A stretch of 64,000 nucleotides of DNA from Pleionea sp. CnH1-48 (GTDB lineage Bacteria; Pseudomonadota; Gammaproteobacteria; Enterobacterales; Kangiellaceae), in contig NZ_JAMXSB010000005.1 in assembly GCF_024124665.1 (NCBI RefSeq), positions 229,672-293,671 of the forward strand, given 5' to 3'. The position numbers and the translations under genes were made by a program. Positions 19,528 to 28,242 of the stretch are shown one piece after another; position 1 is the stretch's first letter; the number at the start of each line of letters is the position of its first letter. The notes beneath the pieces are model-generated. The model was not told the DNA's origin and did not search any database. It saw only the letters and a program-made list of their open reading frames with translations.

Positions 19528-19569
19528 TACAAAAAAGGCGCTTCCGTTATGGTTAGCGCCTTTTTTGTA
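19528..19569. terminator. Bidirectional terminator between recN and fur
   Basis: ACAAAAAAGGCGC and GCGCCTTTTTTGT form the stem around a 14-base loop. T-runs occur on both strands, matching the two convergent genes. Confidence 0.85.
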
Positions 19570-19584
19570 CAGATGCCTATAGAA

Positions 19585-19989
19585 TTAGTCTTCTAGTGGC
19601 TCCACATAAAGCACCAAGCTGTGCTCAACAAGACGATAGCCATGCTCTGTCGCAATTTCTTTTTGCAACTGTTCAATCTGCTCATTATAAAATTCGACGA
19701 CTTTGCCTGTTTTCACACACACCATGTGGTCATGATGCTCACCGCGCTCTAACTCAAATACGGAATGTCCGCCTTCAAAGTTATGGCGGGTTACCAGACT
19801 GGCTTGTTCGAATTGAGTCAAAACACGATATACGGTGGCTAATCCAACCTCTTCGTTGGCATCCATCAGCGCCTTATAAACGTCTTCAGCACTCATGTGG
19901 CGATTTTCGGCCGACTCGAGAATCTGCAAAATCTTAACTCGAGGCAATGTTACCTTGAGGCCAGCTTTCTTAAGTTGTTGATTTTCCAA
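19585..19989 (-). CDS. fur: Ferric uptake regulator Fur, TTG start
   Basis: Fur is the iron-responsive repressor. The 134-residue protein carries the winged helix with VGLATVYRVLTQFEQA and the metal-binding region GEHHDHMVCVKTGKVVEF, with the HHDH cluster. The second CxxC pair of E. coli Fur is not evident; the C terminus ends around LYVEPLED. The start codon is TTG at 19989, preceded by AGGAGA at good spacing, and no ATG fits. It is divergent from bamE, as in many gammaproteobacteria, and a Fur-box-like palindrome lies in the shared region. Confidence 0.96.
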   Translation of the reverse strand: MENQQLKKAGLKVTLPRVKILQILESAENRHMSAEDVYKALMDANEEVGLATVYRVLTQFEQASLVTRHNFEGGHSVFELERGEHHDHMVCVKTGKVVEFYNEQIEQLQKEIATEHGYRLVEHSLVLYVEPLED

Positions 19990-20013
19990 CGTTATCTCCT
20001 AAATACTGCAACT

Positions 20014-20028
20014 AATGATTTTTTCATT
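20014..20028. promoter_or_regulatory. Fur-box-like palindrome between fur and bamE
   Basis: AATGA-TTTTT-TCATT resembles the core of the Fur box (AATGATAATCATT type). It lies 25 bases upstream of the fur start, suggesting autoregulation. The match is partial. Confidence 0.4.
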
Positions 20029-20046
20029 CGATTTTAAGGATATAAT
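20020..20046 (+). promoter_or_regulatory. Candidate promoter for bamE
   Basis: A perfect -10 TATAAT lies at 20041-20046, with only a weak, T-rich -35 region (around 20017-20026). The -10 sits 53 bases before the bamE ATG. Confidence 0.5.
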
Positions 20047-20098
20047 ACTCAAATAATTGGTCGAAACCCAAGTGCTAAAGACAAAGAAAGAGTTAAAT

Positions 20099-20443
20099 AT
20101 GCGAAGTATTGTAATCATTGCATCCATCTTATTGATGAGTATTTCAACAGGCTGCTCCATCTACCGTATGGATATTAGACAAGGTAATATCGTCGAACAG
20201 AAAGATGTTGATAAAATCCGTAAGGGAATGACCAAAGAGCAGATCATGTTTGTTTTGGGCCGCCCTGTTATCCGTGACACCTTTGATCAGGACACCTGGT
20301 ACTACGTTCATTCATTCAAGAGCGGAAAAACTCAAAAAGTCACAAAAAAGTCCATGACGCTTACATTCAAAGACAACCTGTTAGTTGATATGGTCGGCGA
20401 CTTTGATATTCCAGCAGCCTTTGCAGAAGTCCCTAATAGCTAA
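20099..20443 (+). CDS. bamE: Outer membrane assembly lipoprotein BamE (OmlA/SmpA family)
   Basis: BamE is a small lipoprotein of the BAM complex that inserts outer membrane proteins. The ATG at 20099 opens MRSIVIIASILLMSISTGC, a lipoprotein signal with Cys at residue 19. The TTG at 20057 would add 14 residues before it and is rejected. The mature part shows the SmpA/OmlA signature: IRQGNIVEQKDVDKIRKGM, KEQIMFVLGRPVI and TWYYVHSF. Size (114 residues) and divergence from fur match the family. A terminator follows directly. Confidence 0.95.
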   Translation: MRSIVIIASILLMSISTGCSIYRMDIRQGNIVEQKDVDKIRKGMTKEQIMFVLGRPVIRDTFDQDTWYYVHSFKSGKTQKVTKKSMTLTFKDNLLVDMVGDFDIPAAFAEVPNS

Positions 20444-20474
20444 GCACTGAACTCAATCAGTGCTCATCTTTTTT
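20443..20474 (+). terminator. Terminator after bamE
   Basis: AGCACTGA and TCAGTGCT pair around ACTCAA, followed by CATCTTTTTT on the plus strand. It overlaps the last codons of the convergent anti-sigma gene. Confidence 0.8.
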
Positions 20475-20723
20475 GGCGTTGTGACAGACGCCATTCTCAA
20501 ACTCATCTAATATGCGCTGCCTAACCTCGGCAGGCATTTTGCGGCCTTTCATCCAGTGATTAACCGTTTCTGACGTTAAACGCATTTGCTTAACATAGTT
20601 ACGACAGTGTTTACACATAAACAGATGTATTTTCAGCTTAAAGCGCTCAAACGCCGTTAACTCACCGTCCAGCAAGTCACTGCTTTGTTTTACGACCTGC
20701 TTACAACTTGGCAACCCTAGCAT
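20457..20723 (-). CDS. Zinc-finger anti-sigma factor (zf-HC2)
   Basis: An 88-residue soluble protein with the HxxxCxxC zinc motif (His33, Cys37, Cys40) and a helical N terminus beginning CKQVVKQSSDLLDGELT. This is the layout of ZAS-type anti-sigma factors, which bind ECF sigma factors and often respond to redox stress. Its ATG overlaps the end of the sigma-factor gene by a few bases, a hallmark of sigma/anti-sigma pairs. The whole protein is cytosolic, with no membrane helix. The stimulus is unknown. Confidence 0.85.
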   Translation of the reverse strand: MLGLPSCKQVVKQSSDLLDGELTAFERFKLKIHLFMCKHCRNYVKQMRLTSETVNHWMKGRKMPAEVRQRILDEFENGVCHNAKKDEH

Positions 20724-21340
20724 GTACCCTCTCTCTCAAATCGGTCAATGACCTGAAGCACTTTGTCTCGTGCACGATGTAACAAAACTCTAACATTGGA
20801 TGAGGTGACATTTAAAATGTTACAAATATCGTCCAAAGAATAAGCACCACTTTCTCGCATCATGAGCACAGAGCGTTGGTTATCAGGAAGCTTTTGAATA
20901 TTTTTTTCGATGCAGTTTTGTAACTCTTCTGCCTGCATGAGCGCATCAGGCGAGTCACCACTCCAATAACCGGTGGGCGTATTCCAGTGTTCGTTAGCCG
21001 TAAATCGAGGATCGGTTGCCCAACCGTCTTCGATTTGTTCCAACGATGTACTGCGAGATTCTTTGCGGCGGCGGGTTTTCGCTTCATTGGTAACAATTCT
21101 CATCACCCAGCTTTTTAGGCTAGAACGTCCTTCAAATTTAGGCAACGCCCTTAACACCGAAAACCAGGCTTCTTGTACCACTTCGTCAGCAATAGCATCA
21201 CCCGCAATCGAAGACGCGACATAATACATGGGAGAATACCATGCAGTTACGACATCATTAAAAGCTGCGGAATCTTTCTTTAAGAGCCTGGCAACCAGCT
21301 CAGAATCATCAGGAAGCGCTTTGGTCAAAGTAAAACTCAC
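20717..21340 (-). CDS. ECF-type RNA polymerase sigma factor
   Basis: The 207-residue protein has region 2 (VVQEAWFSVLRALPKFEGRSSLKSWVMRIVTNEAKT), an acidic linker of about 55 residues, and region 4 with LPDNQRSVLMMRESGAYSLDDIC followed by the recognition helix NVTSSNVRVLLHRARDKV. It belongs to the ECF group of sigma-70. It is coupled by overlap to the zinc-finger anti-sigma gene, and a DoxX gene is divergently transcribed 253 bases away and could be a target. Many ECF factors autoregulate; I could not settle on a shared promoter motif in this gap. Confidence 0.92.
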   Translation of the reverse strand: MSFTLTKALPDDSELVARLLKKDSAAFNDVVTAWYSPMYYVASSIAGDAIADEVVQEAWFSVLRALPKFEGRSSLKSWVMRIVTNEAKTRRRKESRSTSLEQIEDGWATDPRFTANEHWNTPTGYWSGDSPDALMQAEELQNCIEKNIQKLPDNQRSVLMMRESGAYSLDDICNILNVTSSNVRVLLHRARDKVLQVIDRFEREGTC

Positions 21341-21593
21341 TTAAAGTTATCAATATGAGTCTGATTTTATTCTATTCTTCTAGCGAAATACAGAGCCAAC
21401 AGCTCGATAAATGGCTGTTTTGCCACAATAAAAGTTCACTTTTTTATCACAAAATGACATGCTCGATGGGAATCAAGTCGTTTTACCTTATGAATCATGC
21501 AGACCAGGGTAAAAAACCTATACTTGCAATTGATTTGCAACAAAATAACCCTCTGTGCATCTTTGGATATAGATTATCTTTGTGGAGAACGTA

Positions 21594-22178
21594 ATGAACT
21601 TGGTTGGTACTTTAAATCGAACATACAACAATTTATTTAGCAAAATCAGTTTTGCCGATGGCCTGGGTCCTCTGGCGTTAAGGGTTTATCTTTTCTTTCC
21701 ATTCTATATGGCAGGGTCAAATAAGTTAGCCGACATAGAAAGTACCGCTTACTGGTTTGGTGAGCACCTGGGCTTCCCACTTCCAACGTTAATGGCCTAC
21801 CTGGCTGCTTACACCGAGTTTTTAGGAGCCTTTTTGCTGCTGTTTGGTTTAGCGACTCGACTCATCTCGATTCCTTTAATCATCACCATGATTGTTGCTG
21901 CTTTTTCTGTTCACTGGGATAACGGTTGGTATGCTATCGCGCAATCCTCGGATCCTGAAGTAGGCAGCAGACTGGATGCCGCTCGCTCCATTTTACAAGA
22001 ACACGGCAACTACGACTGGCTGACAGGAAAAGGTAGCTTTGTGATCTTAAACAACGGTATCGAGTTTGCCATTACCTATCTCATTATGTTGATGGTTCTT
22101 GTCTTCACTGGCGGCGGTCGATTCTTTAGCGCTGACTACTATGTTCAAGCCATGCTCGGCGACAAAGATTCCGAATAA
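21594..22178 (+). CDS. DoxX family membrane protein
   Basis: A protein of 194 residues with four membrane segments. The DoxX pattern shows in LALRVYLFFPFYMAGSNKL, with FGEHLGFPLPTLMAYLAAYTEFLGAFLLLFGL. DoxX proteins are poorly understood; some take part in redox or thiosulfate metabolism. The ATG at 21594 has GGAG seven bases upstream; the GTG at 21582 lies within that site and is rejected. A strong terminator and a palindromic repeat follow. The divergent position relative to an ECF sigma gene suggests stress control (inference). Confidence 0.85.
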   Translation: MNLVGTLNRTYNNLFSKISFADGLGPLALRVYLFFPFYMAGSNKLADIESTAYWFGEHLGFPLPTLMAYLAAYTEFLGAFLLLFGLATRLISIPLIITMIVAAFSVHWDNGWYAIAQSSDPEVGSRLDAARSILQEHGNYDWLTGKGSFVILNNGIEFAITYLIMLMVLVFTGGGRFFSADYYVQAMLGDKDSE

Positions 22179-22194
22179 GGGCCTTAACACTCTC

Positions 22195-22226
22195 AAGAGG
22201 TGCGACTCCGCACCTCTTTTCTTATA
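22195..22226 (+). terminator. Terminator after the doxX-like gene
   Basis: A perfect 10 bp stem AAGAGGTGCG/CGCACCTCTT with an ACTC loop is followed by TTCTT. Confidence 0.85.
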
Positions 22227-22351
22227 TACCCAAAGTATTTCAAGGTGCAGGTAGGCGGCCAGCAAGCGCCCCCCCTGAGCTTAGATAGACTAAGTGATTG
22301 GGGTGAGTGCGCGCAGCCAACACCACTGCACCTTGAAAGGCGACGGGTATA
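22225..22351 (+). repeat. Palindromic intergenic repeat, full copy A (127 bp)
   Basis: The ends are TATACCC and GGGTATA. Inside them TTTCAAGGTGCAG and CTGCACCTTGAAA are inverted, and the centre holds CTTAG/CTAAG between C and G tracts, so the transcript could fold into a branched hairpin. Near-identical copies are at 38438, 60760 and 61652, with a shortened copy at 53453. Confidence 0.9.
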
Positions 22352-22404
22352 AAAACCCCTTTTATTACTTCCGCTTATTTAAGCTTTAAATATTATTGAA
22401 TAAG

Positions 22405-22434
22405 TTGTCGATAGGTTACTAAATAGACTATAAA
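22405..22434 (+). promoter_or_regulatory. Candidate promoter for the small lipoprotein gene
   Basis: TTGTCG (22405-22410), 18 bases, then TATAAA (22429-22434), 34 bases before the ATG at 22468. Confidence 0.5.
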
Positions 22435-22467
22435 AAGAGAGGAACCGTCGATAAAAAGGGGGCCCTT

Positions 22468-22662
22468 ATGTCTAAATTATTTATGTTTCTATCCTTAATA
22501 GCACTTTTAGCTATGAGCGGATGCGCGTCCCACCAACAAGCAACAAACTCCAGCTTTCAGGTCGATAAAGACAAGATAAAAGCCGTAGAAGATGCTAAAT
22601 GGCGTTCACATTCACGGGTTACTGTTATCTGGGTAAACCCACCACGCAAAAAGCATAACTGA
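22468..22662 (+). CDS. Small lipoprotein of unknown function
   Basis: The protein has 64 residues. The N terminus MSKLFMFLSLIALLAMSGC is a lipoprotein signal peptide with the lipid-modified Cys at residue 19. The mature part is only about 45 residues, polar and basic at the end. AGGGGG lies five bases before the ATG and a plausible promoter lies upstream, which supports a real gene despite its size. No family was recognised. It converges with mnmH. Confidence 0.65.
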   Translation: MSKLFMFLSLIALLAMSGCASHQQATNSSFQVDKDKIKAVEDAKWRSHSRVTVIWVNPPRKKHN

Positions 22663-22663
22663 A

Positions 22664-23764
22664 TTAGTTCTGTTGCAGCTGTTTAACCCAATTCGATAAT
22701 TTATCATGACCAGCTTCTATAAGAATCTGGTCTTTCTTTTTATTTAATTGATAACGATACATAGGATCGTAGTAATCAAATAAAACAATACGAATCCATT
22801 CTTTATGCATGGCTAAGTTCCCACTGTTTTTTTGCTCCTGAATAGCTTGCTCAACCAGCTCAGTCACTTCTTGATAACGAACACCACCCAAACGTTTGCG
22901 AATGGCGTATACACTTTGTCGTAGGTAATCAGCAAAGTGTTCGATGGCTTCTTGTTCTTTATAGCGTGAACGAAAACTCTTAATCATGCGTTCAACATAT
23001 TCATAAAAGGCTCGCTCTAACCTAGGCTCATCGTCATCGGCTAGCACAATACACTGAGCATCAGCCATCACTTTGATTAACGCATCGGGTAACGAGCGAC
23101 TGCCAACCATTCGCCCTTCGTCTTCAACCAGCACTTTATTGATGCCTTTATGCTCAAGCTTTAACAGCTCGACGGCGACTAGATTTTCAAATTCAATCTG
23201 TGTCGGCTGAGGCGTTAAAAAGCCACCGAAACTGGAGCCTCGATGATTAGCCAGTCCTTCTAAATCAAGGCAACCTGGTTGTTGTTTTAGCCACTCTGTT
23301 TTACCAACTCCCGTTAAACCCGATACAACAATAAATTCCATCTTAGAAATCAGCCGCTCTAACTCTGTTAAGAGAAACTGACGTAAGGCTTTATAGCCGC
23401 CTTCAACCACAGGAATATCGATACCTTCTTCGTTTAACCATTGCCAGATGGTTTGCGAACGAAGTCCACCACGAAAGCAATATAAAATAGCGGCAGGGTT
23501 TTGCTTAACATAGTGTTTCCAAGAATCAATGCGTTGCTTTCGTAGCGTACCAGAAACTAATTTATGTCCCAGTTTAATCGCCGCTTCCTGTCCATAATGT
23601 TTATAGCACTTACCCACTTTGTGACGCTCTTCATCAGTCATCAAAGGTAAGTTACTTGAACAGGGAAAAGCGCCTTGCGCGAACTCGGTTGGTGCGCGCG
23701 CATCCATCATTTTAATATCTTGGATAAAGAGATTCGCAAACTCTTCTCGCCGAACCCACTTCAT
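22664..23764 (-). CDS. mnmH: tRNA 2-selenouridine synthase
   Basis: MnmH (SelU) replaces sulfur by selenium in 2-thiouridine at the tRNA wobble position, using selenophosphate. The 366-residue protein has an N-terminal rhodanese domain with the catalytic cysteine in [11 protein letters not shown] (Cys96). A P-loop domain follows, with GLTGVGKTE (residues 149-157). Its ATG overlaps the selD stop (ATGA), so supplier and user of selenophosphate are translationally coupled. No selA or selB is in the window. Confidence 0.96.
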   Translation of the reverse strand: MKWVRREEFANLFIQDIKMMDARAPTEFAQGAFPCSSNLPLMTDEERHKVGKCYKHYGQEAAIKLGHKLVSGTLRKQRIDSWKHYVKQNPAAILYCFRGGLRSQTIWQWLNEEGIDIPVVEGGYKALRQFLLTELERLISKMEFIVVSGLTGVGKTEWLKQQPGCLDLEGLANHRGSSFGGFLTPQPTQIEFENLVAVELLKLEHKGINKVLVEDEGRMVGSRSLPDALIKVMADAQCIVLADDDEPRLERAFYEYVERMIKSFRSRYKEQEAIEHFADYLRQSVYAIRKRLGGVRYQEVTELVEQAIQEQKNSGNLAMHKEWIRIVLFDYYDPMYRYQLNKKKDQILIEAGHDKLSNWVKQLQQN

Positions 23765-24789
23765 AGCATGACACTGTATTCTTGCGTTTGGATCATTTTT
23801 CCAAAAGCTGACAATGCGTAGCCTTGTTGCGCCATTAGCGCTTCAAACTCGTCCTGATAGGACGGGTCTACAGACATCAATAATCCACCGCTGGTTTGAG
23901 GATCACACAACCATTGCTTTTGCTCTTCACTTAATGAACTGAGCTTATGCCCATAGCTGTCGAAGTTTCGCAAGGTACCGCCAGGGACTGCCCCTTTAAG
24001 ACGATACTGCTCGGCTTCCTGAATCAATGGTAACTTTGTAAAATCTATCTGTGCCGAGAGCTTACTGCCTTCGGCCATTTCTACAAGATGGCCCGCCAAA
24101 CCAAACCCGGTAACATCCGTCATTCCATGAACATAAGGTAAGTGCGCAATCTTAGCACCCAAGTCGTTTAAACGTGTCATAGACTCTAGTGCTAATGTGG
24201 AATGCTCAGCTTGAAGAATCTTTTTCTTTTGTGCAGTTGTCAGTATGCCAACCCCCAACGGTTTTGACAGATACAACAAGTCGCCTTCTTGAGCACTGTT
24301 GTTGGCTTTCAAATATTCCAACTTAACTCGCCCTGTCACCGCGAGACCAAATATTGGCTCAGGGGCATCGATACTGTGTCCACCGGCAAGCGGAATATTT
24401 GCCTCTGCACAGACGGCACGTCCGCCTTCTACAACCTGCTGTGCAATATCAGCCGACAAGGTATTTACCGGCCAGCCTAAAATAGCAATGGCCATTAAAG
24501 GTTGACCACCCATTGCATAAATATCACTGATTGCATTGGTCGCAGAGACTCGACCAAAATCATAAGGGTCATCGACAATCGGCATGAAAAAATCCGTTGT
24601 AGATATCACACCAGTGCCATCTCCCAGATCAACAACCGCAGCGTCGTCTTTACTGTCATTGCCAATCACCAAAGATGGAAAAGACGGTAATTCCAAATTA
24701 GACTGAACAATGGTTTCTAAAACCGAGGGAGAGATTTTACAACCACAGCCAGCGCCATGACTGTATTCGGTTAGCTTAACTGAGCTCAT
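23761..24789 (-). CDS. selD: Selenophosphate synthetase (selenide, water dikinase)
   Basis: SelD makes selenophosphate from selenide and ATP. The 342-residue protein starts with the family N terminus [11 protein letters not shown]. The catalytic position is cysteine (Cys15, matching E. coli Cys17) and the essential lysine is Lys18, so this is the cysteine form and not a selenoprotein. The AIRS-like core is visible in [21 protein letters not shown] and [15 protein letters not shown]. It is coupled to mnmH, indicating use for tRNA selenation. Confidence 0.96.
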   Translation of the reverse strand: MSSVKLTEYSHGAGCGCKISPSVLETIVQSNLELPSFPSLVIGNDSKDDAAVVDLGDGTGVISTTDFFMPIVDDPYDFGRVSATNAISDIYAMGGQPLMAIAILGWPVNTLSADIAQQVVEGGRAVCAEANIPLAGGHSIDAPEPIFGLAVTGRVKLEYLKANNSAQEGDLLYLSKPLGVGILTTAQKKKILQAEHSTLALESMTRLNDLGAKIAHLPYVHGMTDVTGFGLAGHLVEMAEGSKLSAQIDFTKLPLIQEAEQYRLKGAVPGGTLRNFDSYGHKLSSLSEEQKQWLCDPQTSGGLLMSVDPSYQDEFEALMAQQGYALSAFGKMIQTQEYSVML

Positions 24790-24792
24790 GGA

Positions 24793-24981
24793 TTATTCCT
24801 TAGGCTTAGATGTTTTTTTGGCAAGCTGATCTTTACGAACGCGTAATACGGATGTACCAACCAATATAAGAATCAGTCCAGTTAGAGCAGAATAATGACC
24901 CAGAAAATCATCAACCAAAAAAGGACTGACTAAACAAAAAATGCCAAGCAGGATAGCACCCCATCCCAAAAACTTACTCAT
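24793..24981 (-). CDS. Small two-helix membrane protein, unknown function
   Basis: A protein of 62 residues with two hydrophobic helices (about 6-25 and 30-48) and a basic C-terminal tail with repeated Lys. An AGGAGG lies six bases before the ATG and its end is four bases from the selD start. It is therefore probably a real gene in the DUF423-selD-mnmH operon. No family was recognised. Confidence 0.65.
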   Translation of the reverse strand: MSKFLGWGAILLGIFCLVSPFLVDDFLGHYSALTGLILILVGTSVLRVRKDQLAKKTSKPKE

Positions 24982-25005
24982 CTCAGGCCTCCTGTTTATC
25001 CACTA

Positions 25006-25386
25006 CTAACTACGAACTGCAGCTAATATCAAACAAATCCATCCGCCGAGCATGGCCGTTCCGCCTATTGGCGTGATAGCGCCCAGCCATTTAATCTGGG
25101 TTAGAGCCAATACATATAAACTGCCAGAAAAAACGAGGATCCCGATAGTAAACAGAAAACCAGCCCAACTATACAGAGTATGTTCACCTTGCTTGATCAA
25201 GACAGCGACCAAGATCAATGCTAAAGCATGATACATTTGATACTCTGTGGCCGTGGCCCAAATATCTTTGCCGTAGTCTGCCAACTTAGCTTTAAGTCCA
25301 TGAGCAGCAAAGGCGCCTAGTGCAACCGAAACTAATCCAAAGAAAGAACCTGCAAGCAGGCATATTTGCGCATTAAACCATTGCAT
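25006..25386 (-). CDS. DUF423 family membrane protein (YgdD-like)
   Basis: The 126-residue protein has four membrane helices. The DUF423 signature appears at the N terminus (GLVSVALGAFAAHGLK), with ATEYQMYHALALI in the second helix region and ITPIGGTAMLGGW near the end. The function of the family is not established. It lies just downstream of hldE and upstream of the small membrane protein on the same strand. Confidence 0.9.
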   Translation of the reverse strand: MQWFNAQICLLAGSFFGLVSVALGAFAAHGLKAKLADYGKDIWATATEYQMYHALALILVAVLIKQGEHTLYSWAGFLFTIGILVFSGSLYVLALTQIKWLGAITPIGGTAMLGGWICLILAAVRS

Positions 25387-25403
25387 GAAGCAGCACCACT
25401 TTA

Positions 25404-26825
25404 TTATTTTTTTAAGTCTTCAATGATTTTTGTCGTCGAAACACCGTCAACAAACTTAAGAATTTTAACGTCTCCACCGGCTTCCATAACCTGACGCCCA
25501 CCAGCAATTTCTTCAACTTTATAATCCCCACCTTTCACCAGGATGTGAGGCAAAATTTCGCTAATCAGACGTTCTGGCGTATCTTCGCCAAAACGCACAA
25601 CCCAGTCTACACATCCCAAGGCCGCCAACACAGCCATGCGACGTTCTACCGGGTTTACTGGACGACCATCGCCTTTGAGACGCGCTACAGAAGCATCATC
25701 GTTGACAGCCACGATTAACTTATCGCCTAAGGCTCGGGCTTCTTGCAAATAGGCAACATGCCCAGCATGCAAAATATCGAAGCAGCCGTTAGTCATAACC
25801 ACTTTCTGGTTTTCTTCGCGCGCTTCCTGTACAACAAACTGCAACTGGTCTTCGGTTAATACACCACGGCCTAGACTGTCATCACCAGCTACTTTGCGAC
25901 GTAACTCAAGGCTGCTAATAGAAGCAGTACCCAGTTTGCCAACCACAACTCCTGCAGCAATGTTGGCCAGAGCCACTGCCGACGGTAGGTCGTCTCCAGC
26001 GGCAACAGCACCAGACAAAGTTGCAATGACGGTATCGCCAGCACCAGTGACATCGTAGACTTCGTGAGCTTGTGCGGGTAAATGAAGCTCAGTAGCACCA
26101 GGGCGAATAAGCGTCATCCCCTGCTCGCCTCGAGTAATCAAAAGTGCGCCTAGCTCCAGCTCAGACATTAATGCCTGACCACGCTCCACAAGAATGCTCT
26201 CATCAGCGCAATGACCCACGATTTGTTCAAATTCGGCAAGATTCGGCGTCATTAAAAAAGCGCCTTTATAACGAGCGAAGTCACTGCCTTTAGGATCAAC
26301 AATCACCGGAATTTGTTGCTCACGGGCCATTTCGATCAGGGCTTCCACTTCTGCCAGTGTTCCTTTTGCATAATCAGAAAGCACAATGGCATCATAGTCG
26401 GAATAAATCTTCGCAAAGGCTTGCTTCAAGCGATTTTGTCCCTGTTCGATGAAGGGCTCTTCAAAATCCAGGCGGATCAACTGCTGCTGGCGGCTGATAA
26501 TACGTAGCTTCGTAATAGTGGGAGTTTCTTCTACCGCAATAAACTGGCAATCAACATTGGCAGCAGTCAGCTTTGAACTTAGCGCCTGTCCAGCTTCATC
26601 CTGTCCGGTAATCCCCAACAGCGATACCTGACATCCCAGAGTGGCCAGGTTTAAAGCAACGTTGCCAGCCCCACCAGGGCGCTCTTCGTTATGGCTGATT
26701 TTAACCACCGGAACCGGTGCTTCAGGAGAAATACGAGAGGTCCCGCCATGCCAGTAACGGTCCAGCATTAAATCCCCTACAACCAGTACTTTGCCTTCAC
26801 TAAAATCAGGAAAATGTATCTTCAT
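25404..26825 (-). CDS. hldE: Bifunctional heptose-7-phosphate kinase / heptose-1-phosphate adenylyltransferase
   Basis: HldE makes ADP-heptose for the lipopolysaccharide inner core. Start ATG at 26825 ([18 protein letters not shown]), matching the family; the GTG at 26834 would add three residues. The N-terminal two-thirds is a PfkB-type kinase, with [15 protein letters not shown] and the catalytic [13 protein letters not shown]. The C-terminal 135 residues are the nucleotidyltransferase, with [17 protein letters not shown] (HxGH motif). 473 residues is the usual size. The lipid A acyltransferase gene is divergent, a sensible partner in envelope synthesis. Confidence 0.97.
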   Translation of the reverse strand: MKIHFPDFSEGKVLVVGDLMLDRYWHGGTSRISPEAPVPVVKISHNEERPGGAGNVALNLATLGCQVSLLGITGQDEAGQALSSKLTAANVDCQFIAVEETPTITKLRIISRQQQLIRLDFEEPFIEQGQNRLKQAFAKIYSDYDAIVLSDYAKGTLAEVEALIEMAREQQIPVIVDPKGSDFARYKGAFLMTPNLAEFEQIVGHCADESILVERGQALMSELELGALLITRGEQGMTLIRPGATELHLPAQAHEVYDVTGAGDTVIATLSGAVAAGDDLPSAVALANIAAGVVVGKLGTASISSLELRRKVAGDDSLGRGVLTEDQLQFVVQEAREENQKVVMTNGCFDILHAGHVAYLQEARALGDKLIVAVNDDASVARLKGDGRPVNPVERRMAVLAALGCVDWVVRFGEDTPERLISEILPHILVKGGDYKVEEIAGGRQVMEAGGDVKILKFVDGVSTTKIIEDLKK

Positions 26826-26901
26826 AAAGCCCACAATCTTAAGCCTATTATCAAATTAGCTTTATGATAACATAGGCCAGCCAACGAGAGAGTAAAGATC
26901 C

Positions 26902-26962
26902 TATCCCCAAGTATTTCAAAATGCAGCAAACAGCGCCGCACTTTGCAAGACAAAGGGCCTAT
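26902..26962 (+). repeat. Decayed short copy of the palindromic repeat (copy F)
   Basis: Starting TATCCCC-AAGTATTTCAAAATGCAG and ending GCACTTTGCAAGACAAAGGGC, this aligns end to end with the 61 bp short copy at 53453, at clearly lower identity. It lies in the hldE/lpxL divergent region. Confidence 0.6.
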
Positions 26963-27008
26963 CCAAAGGAGCCATGACCCCGTTTGCTCAGGGTGTCTTT
27001 TGCAATTT

Positions 27009-28211
27009 ATGTCGGATACACAACAACACAATTTATTAGCGCCCAGATTTTGGCCAAATTATCTTGGCTTTGCACTGGTCAAACTCATCGCCTATCTCCC
27101 CTACCCCGTTATCTACCGACTGGGGCGAGCTCTTGGCCACCTTATGTATCGTCTAATAAAACGACGCACTCAAATCGCACGGACAAACTTGGAGTTATGT
27201 TTTCCAACACTCAGCGCGGAAGAACGAGAGCAGTGGGTTAAAGAAAACATTCTATCCACTTCTATCGGTCTGTTAGAAACCGCCATGCTATGGTTTGGAC
27301 CACAGCGCAATTTAAAAAAGTACGTAAAACTCCAGGGCATGGAACACTATCAACAAGCCAAAGAAAAAGGCAAAGGTGGCTTAATATTAGGATTTCACCT
27401 GACCAGCCTTGAAATTGGCGGATCGGCACTGGGGCAGTACCTGGAGTTAGCAGCTCTCTATCGACAAAATGAAAACCCGCTGATCGAAAAGAAGATGGTC
27501 AGTGGTCGAGCGAACTATGTCCATTCTATTCCCAGAACGCACACCAGAGACATGATCCGTTGGATAAAGAATAATGGCATGGTTTGGTATGCTGCCGATC
27601 AAGACTATGGCCGCGAACAAAGTGTTTTTGTGCCTTTCTTTGATATACCAACGGCAACCATCACGGCGACCAGCCGTTTTGTAAAACTCACTCAGGCCCC
27701 AGTCATTCCTTTTACCCATCGTCGAAAAAACAATGGTAAAGTTCTCGAGCTCATCCTGCACCCGCCATTAGATATAAAAGGGGACGATGTAGAGGCCGAT
27801 GCCCGCACCATCAATCAGTTTCTCGAAAGTTATTTATCTCAGCACCCTAAAGATTATCTATGGGTTCACCGGCGTTTTAAAACTCGTCCAGATGAAGATC
27901 AATGGTCACTTTATCCGGCACGTAAGAAAAATCATCCGATTACTCCGGAGCGACTAAAATGGCTACTCGAAGCAGCGAATCATGTTGAATACGATAACGA
28001 TCAAGTCGTTCGAATAGAATCCGACGAACACATTATTTATGTTAGCTATCGTGACAAAGGCTTCAAGCACTGGTTGAATCCGCCTTATAAAAAGCTGATT
28101 CAACAACTAAACAACGAGACTATTAACGAAAACCACTACCGCTATCAGGGACGCGTAAGGCGATGTTTTGAGTACAACTGTGATTTGGTGTATTTGGAAA
28201 TAACAAGATAA
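27009..28211 (+). CDS. LpxL/HtrB-type lipid A acyltransferase with C-terminal extension
   Basis: Family members add secondary acyl chains to lipid A at the inner membrane. Start ATG at 27009 (MSDTQQHNLL); an upstream start at 26943 would lie inside a decayed repeat. A hydrophobic N-terminal segment (about residues 20-45) and the catalytic H-x4-E motif in GFHLTSLE (His130, Glu135) are present. DYLWVHRRFKTRP marks the normal end of the fold near residue 300. About 100 further residues follow (PITPERLKWLLEAANHVEY to the end), making 400 in all against about 300-320 for typical LpxL/LpxM. That extension is unusual and of unknown role. I cannot distinguish LpxL from LpxM or LpxP. Confidence 0.9.
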   Translation: MSDTQQHNLLAPRFWPNYLGFALVKLIAYLPYPVIYRLGRALGHLMYRLIKRRTQIARTNLELCFPTLSAEEREQWVKENILSTSIGLLETAMLWFGPQRNLKKYVKLQGMEHYQQAKEKGKGGLILGFHLTSLEIGGSALGQYLELAALYRQNENPLIEKKMVSGRANYVHSIPRTHTRDMIRWIKNNGMVWYAADQDYGREQSVFVPFFDIPTATITATSRFVKLTQAPVIPFTHRRKNNGKVLELILHPPLDIKGDDVEADARTINQFLESYLSQHPKDYLWVHRRFKTRPDEDQWSLYPARKKNHPITPERLKWLLEAANHVEYDNDQVVRIESDEHIIYVSYRDKGFKHWLNPPYKKLIQQLNNETINENHYRYQGRVRRCFEYNCDLVYLEITR

Positions 28212-28238
28212 AGGAGCCGACTTTTATCGACTCCTTTG
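28209..28238. terminator. Hairpin between the convergent acyltransferase and sco1 genes
   Basis: AAAGGAG-C-CGA and TCG-A-CTCCTTT pair with one mismatch. The T-tract beyond it is short, so this is a weaker terminator candidate. Confidence 0.45.
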
Positions 28239-28242
28239 CAGA

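Noticed and set aside
21355..21594. 79 residue ORF before the doxX-like gene
   Set aside because: No ribosome site or recognisable domain; it fills the regulatory gap between two divergent genes.
23761..24789. SelD as a possible selenoprotein
   Set aside because: The catalytic codon is cysteine and no in-frame TGA occurs there.
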